A DNA stretch of 64,000 nucleotides from Auanema rhodensis (GCA_964057225.1 OZ059895.1:124001-188000); one strand, 5' to 3'; numbered from the stretch's first letter, positions 50,597 to 64,000 are shown. Made by a program: numbers and translations. Notes: generated from the sequence alone by a model not told the origin.

Positions 50597-52351
50597 GTCA
50601 AAATGTTTTTGGAAGCATTGTTGAGTGTACATGGAAACTCAACATACACTAATGCATCATTTTTCAAACGATCATAACTAATTTTTGTATTAAGCGTTTC
50701 TCAATGTAGTATAGTGCATTCGATGCGGATTTTTAAGCTGCGTCGATCTGTGTTATCAGATTTGCGCTAGCTTAAAAATGCACCGAGATATCAACTGATA
50801 TAAGTTCACACTTATATCCTCGATTTTCACCCTGAAGGAATAATTTTTTCGTTGAATAACATTGTCCATCGTCTTTGCCTTGAAAAAAGGAATCTAAAAA
50901 CATCTACTTTTTGCTAAAATATTTTGAAATTTTTCGAAAAAATTTTTGTCAAAATGTTTTTGGAAGCATTGTTGAGTGTACATGGAAACTCAACATACAC
51001 TAATGCATCATTTTTCAAACGATTATAACTAATTTTTGTATTAAGCGTTTCTCAATGTAGTATAGTGCATTCGATGCGGATTTTTAAGCTGCGTCGATCT
51101 GTGTTATCAGATTTGCGCTAGCTTAAAAATGCACCGAGATATCAACTGATATAAGTTCACACTTATATCCTCGATTTTCACCCTGAAGAATTAATTTTTT
51201 CGTTGAATAACATTGTCCATCGTCTTTGCCATGAAAAAAGGAATCTAAAAACATCTACTTTTTGCTAAATTATTTTGAAATTTTTCGAAAAAATTTTTGT
51301 CAAAATGTTTTTGGAAGCATTGTTGAGTGTACATGGAAACTCAACATACACTAATGCATCATTTTTCAAACGATCATAACTAATTTTTGTATTAAGCGTT
51401 TCTCAATGTAGTATAGTGCATTCGATGCGGATTTTTAAGCTGCGTCGATCTGTGTTATCAGATTTGCGCTAGCTTAAAAATGCACCGCGATATCAACTGA
51501 TATAAGTTCACACTTATATCCTCGATTTTCACCCTGAAGGAATAATTTTTTCGTTGAATAACATTTTCCATCGTCTTTGCCTTGAAAAATGGAATCTAAA
51601 AACATCTACTTTTTGCTAAATTATTTTGAAATTTTTCGAAAAAATTTTTGTCAAAATGTTTTTGGAAGCATTGTTGAGTGTACATGGAAACTCAACATAC
51701 ACTAATGCATCATTTTTCAAACGATCATAACTAATTTTTGTATTAAGCGTTTCTCAATGTAGTATAGTGCATTCGATGCGGATTTTTAAGCTGCGTCGAT
51801 CTGTGTTATCAGATTTGCGCTAGCTTAAAAATGCACCGAGATATCAACTGATATAAGTTCACACTTATATCCTCGATTTTCACCCTGAAGAATTAATTTT
51901 TTCGTTGAATAACATTGTCCATCGTCTTTGCCATGAAAAAAGGAATCTAAAAACATCTACTTTTTGCTAAATTATTTTGAAATTTTTCGAAAAAATTTTT
52001 GTCAAAATGTTTTTGGAAGCATTGTTGAGTGTACATGGAAACTCAACATACACTAATGCATCATTTTTCAAACGATCATAACTAATTTTTGTATTAAGCG
52101 TTTCTCAATGTAGTATAGTGCATTCGATGCGGATTTTTAAGCTGCGTCGATCTGTGTTATCAGATTTGCGCTAGCTTAAAAATGCACCGCGATATCAACT
52201 GATATAAGTTCACACTTATATCCTCGATTTTCACCCTGAAGGAATAATTTTTTCGTTGAATAACATTTTCCATCGTCTTTGCCTTGAAAAATGGAATCTA
52301 AAAACATCTACTTTTTGCTAAATTATTTTGAAATTTTTCGAAAAAATTTTT

Positions 52352-53755
52352 GTCAAAATGTTTTTGGAAGCATTGTTGAGTGTACATGGAAACTCAACAT
52401 ACACTAATGCATCATTTTTCAAACGATCATAACTAATTTTTGTATTAAGCGTTTCTCAATGTAGTATAGTGCATTCGATGCGGATTTTTAAGCTGCGTCG
52501 ATCTGTGTTATCAGATTTGCGCTAGCTTAAAAATGCACCGAGATATCAACTGATATAAGTTCACACTTATATCCTCGATTTTCACCCTGAAGGAATAATT
52601 TTTTCGTTGAATAACATTGTCCATCGTCTTTGCCTTGAAAAAAGGAATCTAAAAACATCTACTTTTTGCTAAATTATTTTGAAATTTTTCGAAAAAATTT
52701 TTGTCAAAATGTTTTTGGAAGCATTGTTGAGTGTACATGGAAACTCAACATACACTAATGCATCATTTTTCAAACGATTATAACTAATTTTTGTATTAAG
52801 CGTTTCTCAATGTAGTATAGTGCATTCGATGCGGATTTTTAAGCTGCGTCGATCTGTGTTATCAGATTTGCGCTAGCTTAAAAATGCACCGAGATATCAA
52901 CTAATATAAGTTCACACTTATATCCTCGATTTTCACCCTGAAGGAATAATTTTTTCGTCGAATAACATTGTCCATCGTCTTTGCCATGAAAAAAGGAATC
53001 TAAAAACATCTACTTTTTGCTAAATTATTTTGAAATTTTTCGAAAAAATTTTTGTCAAAATGTTTTTGGAAGCATTGTTGAGTGTACATGGAAACTCAAC
53101 ATACACTAATGCATCATTTTTCAAACGATCATAACTAATTTTTGTATTAAGCGTTTCTCAATGTAGTATAGTGCATTCGATGCGGATTTTTAAGCTGCGT
53201 CGATCTGTGTTATCAGATTTGCGCTAGCTTAAAAATGCACCGCGATATCAACTGATATAAGTTCACACTTATATCCTCGTTTTTCACCCTGAAGGAATAA
53301 TTTTTTCGTTGAATAACATTGTCCATCGTCTTTGCCTTGAAAAATGGAATTCAAAAACATCTACTTTTTGCTAAATTATTTTGAAATTTTTCGAAAAAAT
53401 TTTTGTCAAAATGTTTTTGGAAGCATTGTTGAGTGTACATGGAAACTCAACATACACTAATGCATCATTTTTCAAACGATTATAACTAATTTTTGTATTA
53501 AGCGTTTCTCAATGTAGTATAGTGCATTCGATGCGGATTTTTAAGCTGCGTCGATCTGTGTTATCAGATTTGCGCTAGCTTAAAAATACACCGAGATATC
53601 AACTGATATAAGTTCACACTTATATCCTCGATTTTCACCCTGAAGAATTAATTTTTTCGTTGAATAACATTGTCCATCGTCTTTGCCATGAAAAAAGGAA
53701 TCTAAAAACATCTACTTTTTGCTAAATTATTTTGAAATTTTTCGAGAAAATTTTT
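52352..53755 (-). repeat. 7-mer-offset duplication in satellite B, copy 1
   Basis: Four monomers matching 54809-56212 at 2457 bp (7 x 351). Four rare markers agree exactly: CTAATATAAG (52901), CCTCGTTTTTCAC (G at 53279), AAAATACACCG (about 53585) and TTCGAGAAAA (C at 53743). TTCGTCGAATAAC near 52955 is private, so it arose after copying. Confidence 0.85.
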
Positions 53756-54808
53756 GTCAAAATGTTTTTGGAAGCATTGTTGAGTGTACATGGAAACTCA
53801 ACATACACTAATGCATCATTTTTCAAACGATCATAACTAATTTTTGTATTAAGCGTTTCTCAATGTAGTATAGTGCATTCGATGCGGATTTTTAAGCTGC
53901 GTCGATCTGTGTTATCAGATTTGCGCTAGCTTAAAAATGCACCGAGATATCAACTGATATAAGTTCACACTTATATCCTCGATTTTCACCCTGAAGAATT
54001 AATTTTTTCGTTGAATAACATTGTCCATCGTCTTTGCCATGAAAAAAGGAATCTAAAAACATCTACTTTTTGCTAAATTATTTTGAAATTTTTCGAAAAA
54101 ATTTTTGTCAAAATGTTTTTGGAAGCATTGTTGAGTGTACATGGAAACTCAACATACACTAATGCATCATTTTTCAAACGATCATAACTAATTTTTGTAT
54201 TAAGCGTTTCTCAATGTAGTATAGTGCATTCGATGCGGATTTTTAAGCTGCGTCGATCTGTGTTATCAGATTTGCGCTAGCTTAAAAATGCACCGCGATA
54301 TCAACTGATATAAGTTCACACTTATATCCTCGATTTTCACCCTGAAGGAATAATTTTTTCGTTGAATAACATTTTCCATCGTCTTTGCCTTGAAAAATGG
54401 AATCTAAAAACATCTACTTTTTGCTAAATTATTTTGAAATTTTTCGAAAAAATTTTTGTCAAAATGTTTTTGGAAGCATTGTTGAGTGTACATGGAAACT
54501 CAACATACACTAATGCATCATTTTTCAAACGATCATAACTAATTTTTGTATTAAGCGTTTCTCAATGTAGTATAGTGCATTCGATGCGGATTTTTAAGCT
54601 GCGTCGATCTGTGTTATCAGATTTGCGCTAGCTTAAAAATGCACCGAGATATCAACTGATATAAGTTCACACTTATATCCTCGATTTTCACCCTGAAGGA
54701 ATAATTTTTTCGTTGAATAACATTGTCCATCGTCTTTGCCTTGAAAAATGGAATTCAAAAACATCTACTTTTTGCTAAATTATTTTGAAATTTTTCGAAA
54801 AAATTTTT

Positions 54809-56212
54809 GTCAAAATGTTTTTGGAAGCATTGTTGAGTGTACATGGAAACTCAACATACACTAATGCATCATTTTTCAAACGATCATAACTAATTTTTGT
54901 ATTAAGCGTTTCTCAATGTAGTATAGTGCATTCGATGCGGATTTTTAAGCTGCGTCGATCTGTGTTATCAGATTTGCGCTAGCTTAAAAATGCACCGAGA
55001 TATCAACTGATATAAGTTCACACTTATATCCTCGATTTTCACCCTGAAGGAATAATTTTTTCGTTGAATAACATTGTCCATCGTCTTTGCCTTGAAAAAA
55101 GGAATCTAAAAACATCTACTTTTTGCTAAATTATTTTGAAATTTTTCGAAAAAATTTTTGTCAAAATGTTTTTGGAAGCATTGTTGAGTGTACATGGAAA
55201 CTCAACATACACTAATGCATCATTTTTCAAACGATTATAACTAATTTTTGTATTAAGCGTTTCTCAATGTAGTATAGTGCATTCGATGCGGATTTTTAAG
55301 CTGCGTCGATCTGTGTTATCAGATTTGCGCTAGCTTAAAAATGCACCGAGATATCAACTAATATAAGTTCACACTTATATCCTCGATTTTCACCCTGAAG
55401 GAATAATTTTTTCGTTGAATAACATTGTCCATCGTCTTTGCCATGAAAAAAGGAATCTAAAAACATCTACTTTTTGCTAAATTATTTTGAAATTTTTCGA
55501 AAAAATTTTTGTCAAAATGTTTTTGGAAGCATTGTTGAGTGTACATGGAAACTCAACATACACTAATGCATCATTTTTCAAACGATCATAACTAATTTTT
55601 GTATTAAGCGTTTCTCAATGTAGTATAGTGCATTCGATGCGGATTTTTAAGCTGCGTCGATCTGTGTTATCAGATTTGCGCTAGCTTAAAAATGCACCGC
55701 GATATCAACTGATATAAGTTCACACTTATATCCTCGTTTTTCACCCTGAAGGAATAATTTTTTCGTTGAATAACATTGTCCATCGTCTTTGCCTTGAGAA
55801 ATGGAATTCAAAAACATCTACTTTTTGCTAAATTATTTTGAAATTTTTCGAAAAAATTTTTGTCAAAATGTTTTTGGAAGCATTGTTGAGTGTACATGGA
55901 AACTCAACATACACTAATGCATCATTTTTCAAACGATTATAACTAATTTTTGTATTAAGCGTTTCTCAATGTAGTATAGTGCATTCGATGCGGATTTTTA
56001 AGCTGCGTCGATCTGTGTTATCAGATTTGCGCTAGCTTAAAAATACACCGAGATATCAACTGATATAAGTTCACACTTATATCCTCGATTTTCACCCTGA
56101 AGAATTAATTTTTTCGTTGAATAACATTGTCCATCGTCTTTGCCATGAAAAAAGGAATCTAAAAACATCTACTTTTTGCTAAATTATTTTGAAATTTTTC
56201 GAGAAAATTTTT
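54809..56212 (-). repeat. 7-mer-offset duplication in satellite B, copy 2
   Basis: Partner of 52352-53755, with markers at 55358, 55736, about 56042 and 56200. TTGAGAAATGG near 55795 is private. The shared run of rare changes makes this one of the younger copying events in the window. Confidence 0.85.
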
Positions 56213-57967
56213 GTCAAAATGTTTTTGGAAGCATTGTTGAGTGTACATGGAAACTCAACATACACTAATGCATCATTTTTCAAACGATCATAACTAATTT
56301 TTGTATTAAGCGTTTCTCAATGTAGTATAGTGCATTCGATGCGGATTTTTAAGCTGCGTCGATCTGTGTTATCAGATTTGCGCTAGCTTAAAAATGCACC
56401 GAGATATCAACTGATATAAGTTCACACTTATATCCTCGATTTTCACCCTGAAGGAATAATTTTTTCGTTGAATAACATTGTCCATCGTCTTTGCCTTGAA
56501 AAATGGAATCTAAAAACATCTACTTTTTGCTAAATTATTTTGAAATTTTTCGAAAAAATTTTTGTCAAAATGTTTTTGGAAGCATTGTTGAGTGTACATG
56601 GAAACTCAACATACACTAATGCATCATTTTTCAAACGATCATAACTAATTTTTGTATTAAGCGTTTCTCAATGTAGTATAGTGCATTCGATGCGGATTTT
56701 TAAGCTGCGTCGATCTGTGTTATCAGATTTGCGCTAGCTTAAAAATGCACCGAGATATCAACTGATATAAGTTCACACTTATATCCTCGATTTTCACCCT
56801 GAAGAATTAATTTTTTCGTTGAATAACATTGTCCATCGTCTTTGCCTTGAAAAAAGGAATCTAAAAACATCTACTTTTTGCTAAATTATTTTGAAATTTT
56901 TCGAAAAAATTTTTGTCAAAATGTTTTTGGAAGCATTGTTGAGTGTACATGGAAACTCAACATACACTAATGCATCATTTTTCAAACGATCATAACTAAT
57001 TTTTGTATTAAGCGTTTCTCAATGTAGTATAGTGCATTCGATGCGGATTTTTAAGCTGCGTCGATCTGTGTTATCAGATTTGCGCTAGCTTAAAAATGCA
57101 CCGAGATATCAACTGATATAAGTTCACACTTATATCCTCGATTTTCACCCTGAAGGAATAATTTTTTCGTTGAATAACATTGTCCATCGTCTTTGCCTTG
57201 AAAAAAGGAATCTAAAAACATCTACTTTTTGCTAAATTATTTTGAAATTTTTCGAAAAAATTTTTGTCAAAATGTTTTTGGAAGCATTGTTGAGTGTACA
57301 TGGAAACTCAACATACACTAATGCATCATTTTTCAAACGATTATAACTAATTTTTGTATTAAGCGTTTCTCAATGTAGTATAGTGCATTCGATGCGGATT
57401 TTTAAGCTGCGTCGATCTGTGTTATCAGATTTGCGCTAGCTTAAAAATGCACCGAGATATCAACTGATATAAGTTCACACTTATATCCTCGATTTTCACC
57501 CTGAAGGAATAATTTTTTCGTTGAATAACATTGTCCATCGTCTTTGCCTTGAAAAATGGAATTCAAAAACATCTACTTTTTGCTAAATTATTTTGAAATT
57601 TTTCGAAAAAATTTTTGTCAAAATGTTTTTGGAAGCATTGTTGAGTGTACATGGAAACTCAACATACACTAATGCATCATTTTTCAAACGATCATAACTA
57701 ATTTTTGTATCAAGCGTTTCTCAATGTAGTATAGTGCATTCGATGCGGATTTTCAAGCTGCGTCGATCTGTGTTATCAGATTTGCGCTAGCTTAAAAATG
57801 CACCGAGATATCAACTGATATAAGTTCACACTTATATCCTCGATTTTCACCCTGAAGGAATAATTTTTTCGTTGAATAACATTGTCCATCGTCTTTGCCT
57901 TGAAAAAAGAAATCTAAAAACATCTACTTTTTGCTAAATTATTTTGAAATTTATCGAAAAAATTTTT

Positions 57968-60900
57968 GTCAAAATGTTTTTGGAAGCATTGTTGAGTGTA
58001 CATGGAAACTCAACATACACTAATGCATCATTTTTCAAACGATTATAACTAATTTTTGTATTAAGCTTTTCTCAATGTAGTATAGTGCATTCGATGCGGA
58101 TTTTTAAGCTGCGTCGATCTGTGTTATCAGATTTGCGCTAGCTTAAAAATGCACCGAGATATCAACTGATATAAGTTCACACTTATATCCTCGATTTTCA
58201 CCCTGAAGAATTAATTTTTTCGTTGAATAACATTGTCCATCGTCTTTGCCATGAAAAAAGGAATCTAAAAACATCTACTTTTTGCTAAATTATTTTGAAA
58301 TTTTTCCAAAAAATTTTTGTCAAAATGTTTTTGGAAGCATTGTTGAGTGTACATGGAAACTCAACATACACTAATGCATCATTTTTCAAACGATCATAAC
58401 TAATTTTTGTATTAAGCGTTTCTCAATGTAGTATAGTGCATTCGATGCGGATTTCTAAGCTGCGTCGATCTGTGTTATCAGATTTGCGCTAGCTTAAAAA
58501 TGCACCGCGATATCAACTGATATAAGTTCACACTTATATCCTCGTTTTTCACCCTGAAGGAATAATTTTTTCGTTGAATAACATTGTCCATCGTCTTTGC
58601 CTTGAAAAATGGAATTCAAAAACATCTACTTTTTGCTAAATTATTTTGAAATTTTTCGAAAAAATTTTTGTCAAAATGTTTTTGGAAGCATTGTTGAGTG
58701 TACATGGAAACTCAACATACACTAATGCATCATTTTTCAAACGATTATAACTAATTTTTGTATTAAGCGTTTCTCAATGTAGTATAGTGCATTCGATGCG
58801 GATTTTTAAGCTGCGTCGATCTGTGTTATCAGATTTGCGCTAGCTTAAAAATGCACCGAGATCTCAACTGATATAAGTTCACACTTATATCCTCGATTTT
58901 CACCCTGAAGAATTAATTTTTTCGTTGAATAACATTGTCCATCGTCTTTGCCATGAAAAAAGGAATCTAAAAACATCTACTTTTTGCTAAATTATTTTGA
59001 AATTTTTCCAAAAAATTTTTGTCAAAATGTTTTTGGAAGCAATGTTGAGTGTACATGGAAACTCAACATACACTAATGCATCATTTTTCAAACGATCATA
59101 ACTAATTTTTGTATCAAGCGTTTCTCAATGTAGTTTAGTGCATTCGATGCGGATTTTTAAGCTGCGTCGATCTGTGTTATCAGATTTGCGCTAGCTTAAA
59201 AATGCACCGAGATATCAACTGATATAAGTTCACACTTATATCCTCGATTTTCACCCTGAAGGAATAATTTTTTCGTTGAATAACATTGTCCATCGTCTTT
59301 GCCTTGAAAAATGGAATCTAAAAACATCTACTTTTTGCTAAATTATTTTGAAATTTTTCGAAAAAATTTTTGTCAAAATGTTTTTGGAAGCATTGTTGAG
59401 TGTACATGGAAACTCAACATACACTAATGCATCATTTTTCAAACGATCATAACTAATTTTTGTATTAAGCGTTTCTCAATGTAGTATAGTGCATTCGATG
59501 CGGATTTTTAAGCTGCGTCGATCTGTGTTATCAGATTTGCGCTAGCTTAAAAATGCACCGCGATATCAACTGATATAAGTTCACACTTATATCCTCGATT
59601 TTCACCCTGAAGGAATAATTTTTTCGTTGAATAACATTGTCCATCGTCTTTGCCTTGAAAAAAGGAATCTAAAAACATCTACTTTTTGCTAAATTATTTT
59701 GAAATTTTTCGAAAAAATTTTTGTCAAAATGTTTTTGGAAGCATTGTTGAGTGTACATGGAAACTCAACATACACTAATGCATCATTTTTCAAACGATTA
59801 TAACTAATTTTTGTATTAAGCGTTTCTCAATGTAGTATAGTGCATTCGATGCGGATTTTTAAGCTACGTCGATCTGTGTTATCAGATTTGCGCTAGCTTA
59901 AAAATGCACCGAGATATCAACTGATATAAGTTCACACTTATATCCTCGATTTTCACCCTGAAGAATTAATTTTTTCGTTGAATAACATTGTCCATCGTCT
60001 TTGCCATGAAAAAAGGAATCTAAAAACATCTACTTTTTGCTAAATTATTTTGAAATTTTTCCAAAAAATTTTTGTCAAAATGTTTTTGGAAGCATTGTTG
60101 AGTGTACATGGAAACTCAACATACACTAATGCATCATTTTTCAAACGATCATAACTAATTTTTGTATTAAGCGTTTCTCAATGTAGTATAGTGCATTCGA
60201 TGCGGATTTTTAAGCTGCGTCGATCTGTGTTATCAGATTTGCGCTAGCTTAAAAATGCACCGCGATATCAACTGATATAAGTTCACACTTATATCCTCGT
60301 TTTTCACCCTGAAGGAATAATTTTTTCGTTGAATAACATTGTCCATCGTCTTTGCCTTGAAAAATGGAATTCAAAAACATCTACTTTTTGCTAAATTATT
60401 TTGAAATTTTTCGAAAAAATTTTTGTCAAAATGTTTTTGGAAGCATTGTTGAGTGTACATGGAAACTCAACATACACTAATGCATCATTTTTCAAACGAT
60501 TATAACTAATTTTTGTATTAAGCGTTTCTCAATGTAGTATAGTGCATTCGATGCGGATTTTTAAGCTGCGTCGATCTGTGTTATCAGATTTGCGCTAGCT
60601 TAAAAATGCACCGAGATATCAACTGATATAAGTTCACACTTATATCCTCGATTTTCACCCTGAAGGAATAATTTTTTCGTTGAATAACATTGTCCATCGT
60701 CTTTGCCTTGAAAAAAGAAATCTAAAAACATCTACTTTTTGCTAAATTATTTTGAAATTTTTCGAAAAAATTTTTGTCAAAATGTTTTTGGAAGCATTGT
60801 TGAGTGTACATGGAAACTCAACATACACTAATGCATCATTTTTCAAACGATTATAACTAATTTTTGTATTAAGCGTTTCTCAATGTAGTATAGTGCATTC

Positions 60901-62530
60901 GATGCGGATTTTTAAGCTGCGTCGATCTGTGTTATCAGATTTGCGCTAGCTTAAAAATGCACCGAGATATCAACTGATATAAGTTCACACTTATATCCTC
61001 GATTTTCACCCTGAAGAATTAATTTTTTCGTTGAATAACATTGTCCATCGTCTTTGCCATGAAAAAAGGAATCTAAAAACATCTACTTTTTGCTAAATTA
61101 TTTTGAAATTTTTCCAAAAAATTTTTGTCAAAATGTTTTTGGAAGCATTGTTGAGTGTACATGGAAACTCAACATACACTAATGCATCATTTTTCAAACG
61201 ATCATAACTAATTTTTGTATTAAGCGTTTCTCAATGTAGTATAGTGCATTCGATGCGGATTTTTAAGCTGCGTCGATCTGTGTTATCAGATTTGCGCTAG
61301 CTTAAAAATGCACCGCGATATCAACTGATATAAGTTCACACTTATATCCTCGTTTTTCACCCTGAAGGAATAATTTTTTCGTTGAATAACATTGTCCATC
61401 GTCTTTGCCTTGAAAAATGGAATTCAAAAACATCTACTTTTTGCTAAATTATTTTGAAATTTTTCGAAAAAATTTTTGTCAAAATGTTTTTGGAAGCATT
61501 GTTGAGTGTACATGGAAACTCAACATACACTAATGCATCATTTTTCAAACGATTATAACTAATTTTTGTATTAAGCGTTTCTCAATGTAGTATAGTGCAT
61601 TCGATGCGGATTTTTAAGCTGCGTCGATCTGTGTTATCAGATTTGCGCTAGCTTAAAAATGCACCGAGATATCAACTGATATAAGTTCACACTTATATCC
61701 TCGATTTTCACCCTGAAGAATTAATTTTTTCGTTGAATAACATTGTCCATCGTCTTTGCCATGAAAAAAGGAATCTAAAAACATCTACTTTTTGCTAAAT
61801 TATTTTGAAATTTTTCCAAAAAATTTTTGTCAAAATGTTTTTGGAAGCATTGTTGAGTGTACATGGAAACTCAACATACACTAATGCATCATTTTTCAAA
61901 CGATCATAACTAATTTTTGTATTAAGCGTTTCTCAATGTAGTATAGTGCATTCGATGCGGATTTTTAAGCTGCGTCGATCTGTGTTATCAGATTTGCGCT
62001 AGCTTAAAAATGCACCGCGATATCAACTGATATAAGTTCACACTTATATCCTCGTTTTTCACCCTGAAGGAATAATTTTTTCGTTGAATAACATTGTCCA
62101 TCGTCTTTGCCTTGAAAAATGGAATTCAAAAACATCTACTTTTTGCTAAATTATTTTGAAATTTTTCGAAAAAATTTTTGTCAAAATGTTTTTGGAAGCA
62201 TTGTTGAGTGTACATGGAAACTCAACATACACTAATGCATCATTTTTCAAACGATTATAACTAATTTTTGTATTAAGCGTTTCTCAATGTAGTATAGTGC
62301 ATTCGATGCGGATTTTTAAGCTGCGTCGATCTGTGTTATCAGATTTGCGCTAGCTTAAAAATGCACCGAGATATCAACTGATATAAGTTCACACTTATAT
62401 CCTCGATTTTCACCCTGAAGAATTAATTTTTTCGTTGAATAACATTGTCCATCGTCTTTGCCATGAAAAAAGGAATCTAAAAACATCTACTTTTTGCTAA
62501 ATTATTTTGAAATTTTTCCAAAAAATTTTT
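57968..62530 (-). repeat. Mixed 702/1053-bp higher-order repeat in satellite B
   Basis: Two classes alternate: one with CACCGCGAT, CTCGTTTTTCAC and AATGGAATTC, the other with GATTATAAC, GAAGAATTAATT, CCATG and TTTTTCCAAAAA. TTTTTCCAAAA recurs at about 58305, 59007, 60060, 61113, 61815 and 62517, with gaps of 702, 1053, 1053, 702 and 702 bp. CTCGTTTTTCAC recurs at 58544, 60299, 61352 and 62054. The period therefore switches between two and three monomers, as if a third monomer is gained or lost by unequal exchange. Confidence 0.85.
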
Positions 62531-64000
62531 GTCAAAATGTTTTTGGAAGCAATGTTGAGTGTACATGGAAACTCAACATACACTAATGCATCATTTTTCA
62601 AACGATCATAACTAATTTTTGTATCAAGCGTTTCTCAATGTAGTTTAGTGCATTCGATGCGGATTTTTAAGCTGCGTCGATCTGTGTTATCAGATTTGCG
62701 CTAGCTTAAAAATGCACCGAGATATCAACTGATATAAGTTCACACTTATATCCTCGATTTTCACCCTGAAGGAATAATTTTTTCGTTGAATAACATTGTC
62801 CATCGTCTTTGCCTTGAAAAGTGGAATCTAAAAACATCTACTTTTTGCTAAATTATTTTGAAATTTTTCGAAAAAATTTTTGTCAAAATGTTTTTGGAAG
62901 CATTGTTGAGTGTACATGGAAACTCAACATACACTAATGCATCATTTTTCAAGAAATCATAACTAATTTTTGTATTAAGCGTTTCTCAATGTAGTATAGT
63001 GCATTCGATGCGGATTTTTAAGCTACGTCGATCTGTGTTATCAGATTTGCGCTAGTTTAAAAATGCACCGAGATATCAACTGATATAAGTTCACACTTAT
63101 ATCCTCGATTTTCACCCTGAAGAATTAATTTTTTCGTTGAATAACATTGTCCATCGTCTTTGCCATGAAAAAAGGAATCTAAAAACATCTACTTTTTGCT
63201 AAATTATTTTGAAATTTTTCGAAAAAATTTTTGTCAAAATGTTTTTGGAAGCATTGTTGAGTGTACATGGAAACTCAACATACACTAATGCATCATTTTT
63301 CAAACGATCATAACTTATTTTTGTATTAAGCGTTTCTCAATGTAGTATAGTGCATTCGATGCGGATTTTTAAGCTGCGTCGATCTGTGTTATCAGATTTG
63401 CGCTAGCTTAAAAATGCACCGCGATATCAACTGATATAAGTTCACACTTATATCCTCGATTTTCACCCTGAAGGAATAATTTTTTCGTTGAATAACATTG
63501 TCCATCGTCTTTGCCTTGAAAAATGGAATCTAAAAACATCTACTTTTTGCTAAATTATTTTGAAATTTTTCGAAAAAATTTTTGTCAAAATGTTTTTGGA
63601 AGCAATGTTGAGTGTACATGGAAACTCAACATACACTAATGCATCATTTTTCAAACGATCATAACTAATTTTTGTATTAAGCGTTTCTCAATGTAGTATA
63701 GTGCATTCGATGCGGATTTTTAAGCTGCGTCGATCTGTGTTATCAGATTTGCGCTAACTTAAAAATGCACCGAGATATCAACTGATATAAGTTCACACTT
63801 ATATCCTCGATTTTCACCCTGAAGAATTAATTTTTTCGTTGAATAACATTGTCCATCGTCTTTGCCATGAAAAAAGGAATCTAAAAACATCTACTTTTTG
63901 CTAAATTATTTTGAAATTTTTCGAAAAAATTTTTGTCAAAATGTTTTTGGAAGCATTGTTGAGTGTACATGGAAACTCAACATACACTAATGCATCATTT

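Larger units (their letters stand above)
36904..64000 (-). repeat. Satellite B array, inverted arm
   Basis: The 351-bp monomer on the minus strand. The anchor in TTTTGTCAAAATG recurs from 36908 to 63935, 27027 bp or exactly 77 periods with no net indel. The array continues past the right window edge. Most units carry the AAGGAATAATT/CCTTG form; a second class with GAAGAATTAATT/CCATG appears from about 44.9 kb and becomes frequent after 51 kb. Further variant sites: CACCGAGAT or CACCGCGAT, AATGGAATTC or AAAGGAATCT, GATCATAAC or GATTATAAC, TTTTTCGAAAA or TTTTTCCAAAA. The combinations define the higher-order repeats listed separately. Confidence 0.98.

Noticed and set aside
28257-64000. Hammerhead-type ribozyme, known in some satellites
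   Set aside because: CTGATAAC near the inner stem resembles CTGATGA only loosely. I do not see the required CTGANGA and GAAA core between three stems on either strand.
1-64000. Telomeric repeats, rDNA spacer, LTR or non-LTR elements
   Set aside because: No runs of TTAGG, TTAGGG or TTTAGGG, no conserved rRNA words, no poly-A tails with reverse transcriptase frames, and no LTR pairs. All bases except the two short junction inserts belong to satellite A or B.
28257-64000. Satellite B as a diverged dimer of satellite A
   Set aside because: The lengths suggest it, but reading both strands I found only short chance words in common (for example GGACA and GAAAAAT). A profile alignment could still overturn this.

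Overview
The window is tandem satellite DNA from end to end. I found no protein-coding gene, tRNA, rRNA, transposon or unique sequence. The satellites are long, AT-rich and nucleosome-sized, and they have higher-order structure, so the source is a eukaryote and the region is probably (peri)centromeric or other constitutive heterochromatin. The clade cannot be read from the sequence. An insect or other invertebrate is a guess, not a result.

Layout: two apparently unrelated satellite families abut, and each switches polarity once. Satellite A (176-bp monomer, about 32% GC by hand count of one unit) runs forward from 1 to 23817, about 134 complete monomers. After a 12-bp junction it runs inverted from 23830 to 28256, 25 complete monomers plus a fragment. 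At 28256/28257 it changes without spacer to satellite B (351-bp monomer, about 32% GC). B runs forward from 28257 to 36892 (24.6 monomers). After an 11-bp junction it runs inverted from 36904 to 64000 (about 77 monomers). The overall order is A>, <A, B>, <B. Both window ends lie inside arrays.

Within A, shared point variants and indels divide the array into domains. The domain from 1 to about 11.6 kb holds nine of ten 197-bp long units, 725-bp tetramers and a 3.4/3.8-kb tandem segmental duplication. Then come a 528-bp trimer domain (about 11.3-12.3 kb), an 880-bp pentamer domain with a 1936-bp super-repeat (13.4-17.1 kb), a mixed domain (17.1-22.5 kb), and a return to the first type (22.5-23.8 kb). 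On the minus strand the inverted arm repeats the unit order of the 10.5-12.5 kb segment, including the 528-bp trimer, so it is a rearranged relative of that segment.

Within B, markers show 1404-bp (4-mer), 702/1053-bp (2/3-mer), 2457-bp (7-mer), 2808-bp (8-mer) and 4914-bp (14-mer) duplication offsets, all exact multiples of 351. The phase is kept with no net indel for 24 monomers in one arm and 77 in the other. Each B monomer carries three strong inverted repeats. Each A monomer carries three CACGT motifs about three helical turns apart and a 13-bp dyad.

The most informative observations are the two inversion junctions with repair-like insertions, the direct A/B boundary, and chimeric monomers that mark unequal exchange inside a single 176-bp unit. 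Nothing here supports a coding 'system'. The interest is in satellite evolution, possible centromere function and chromosome structure.
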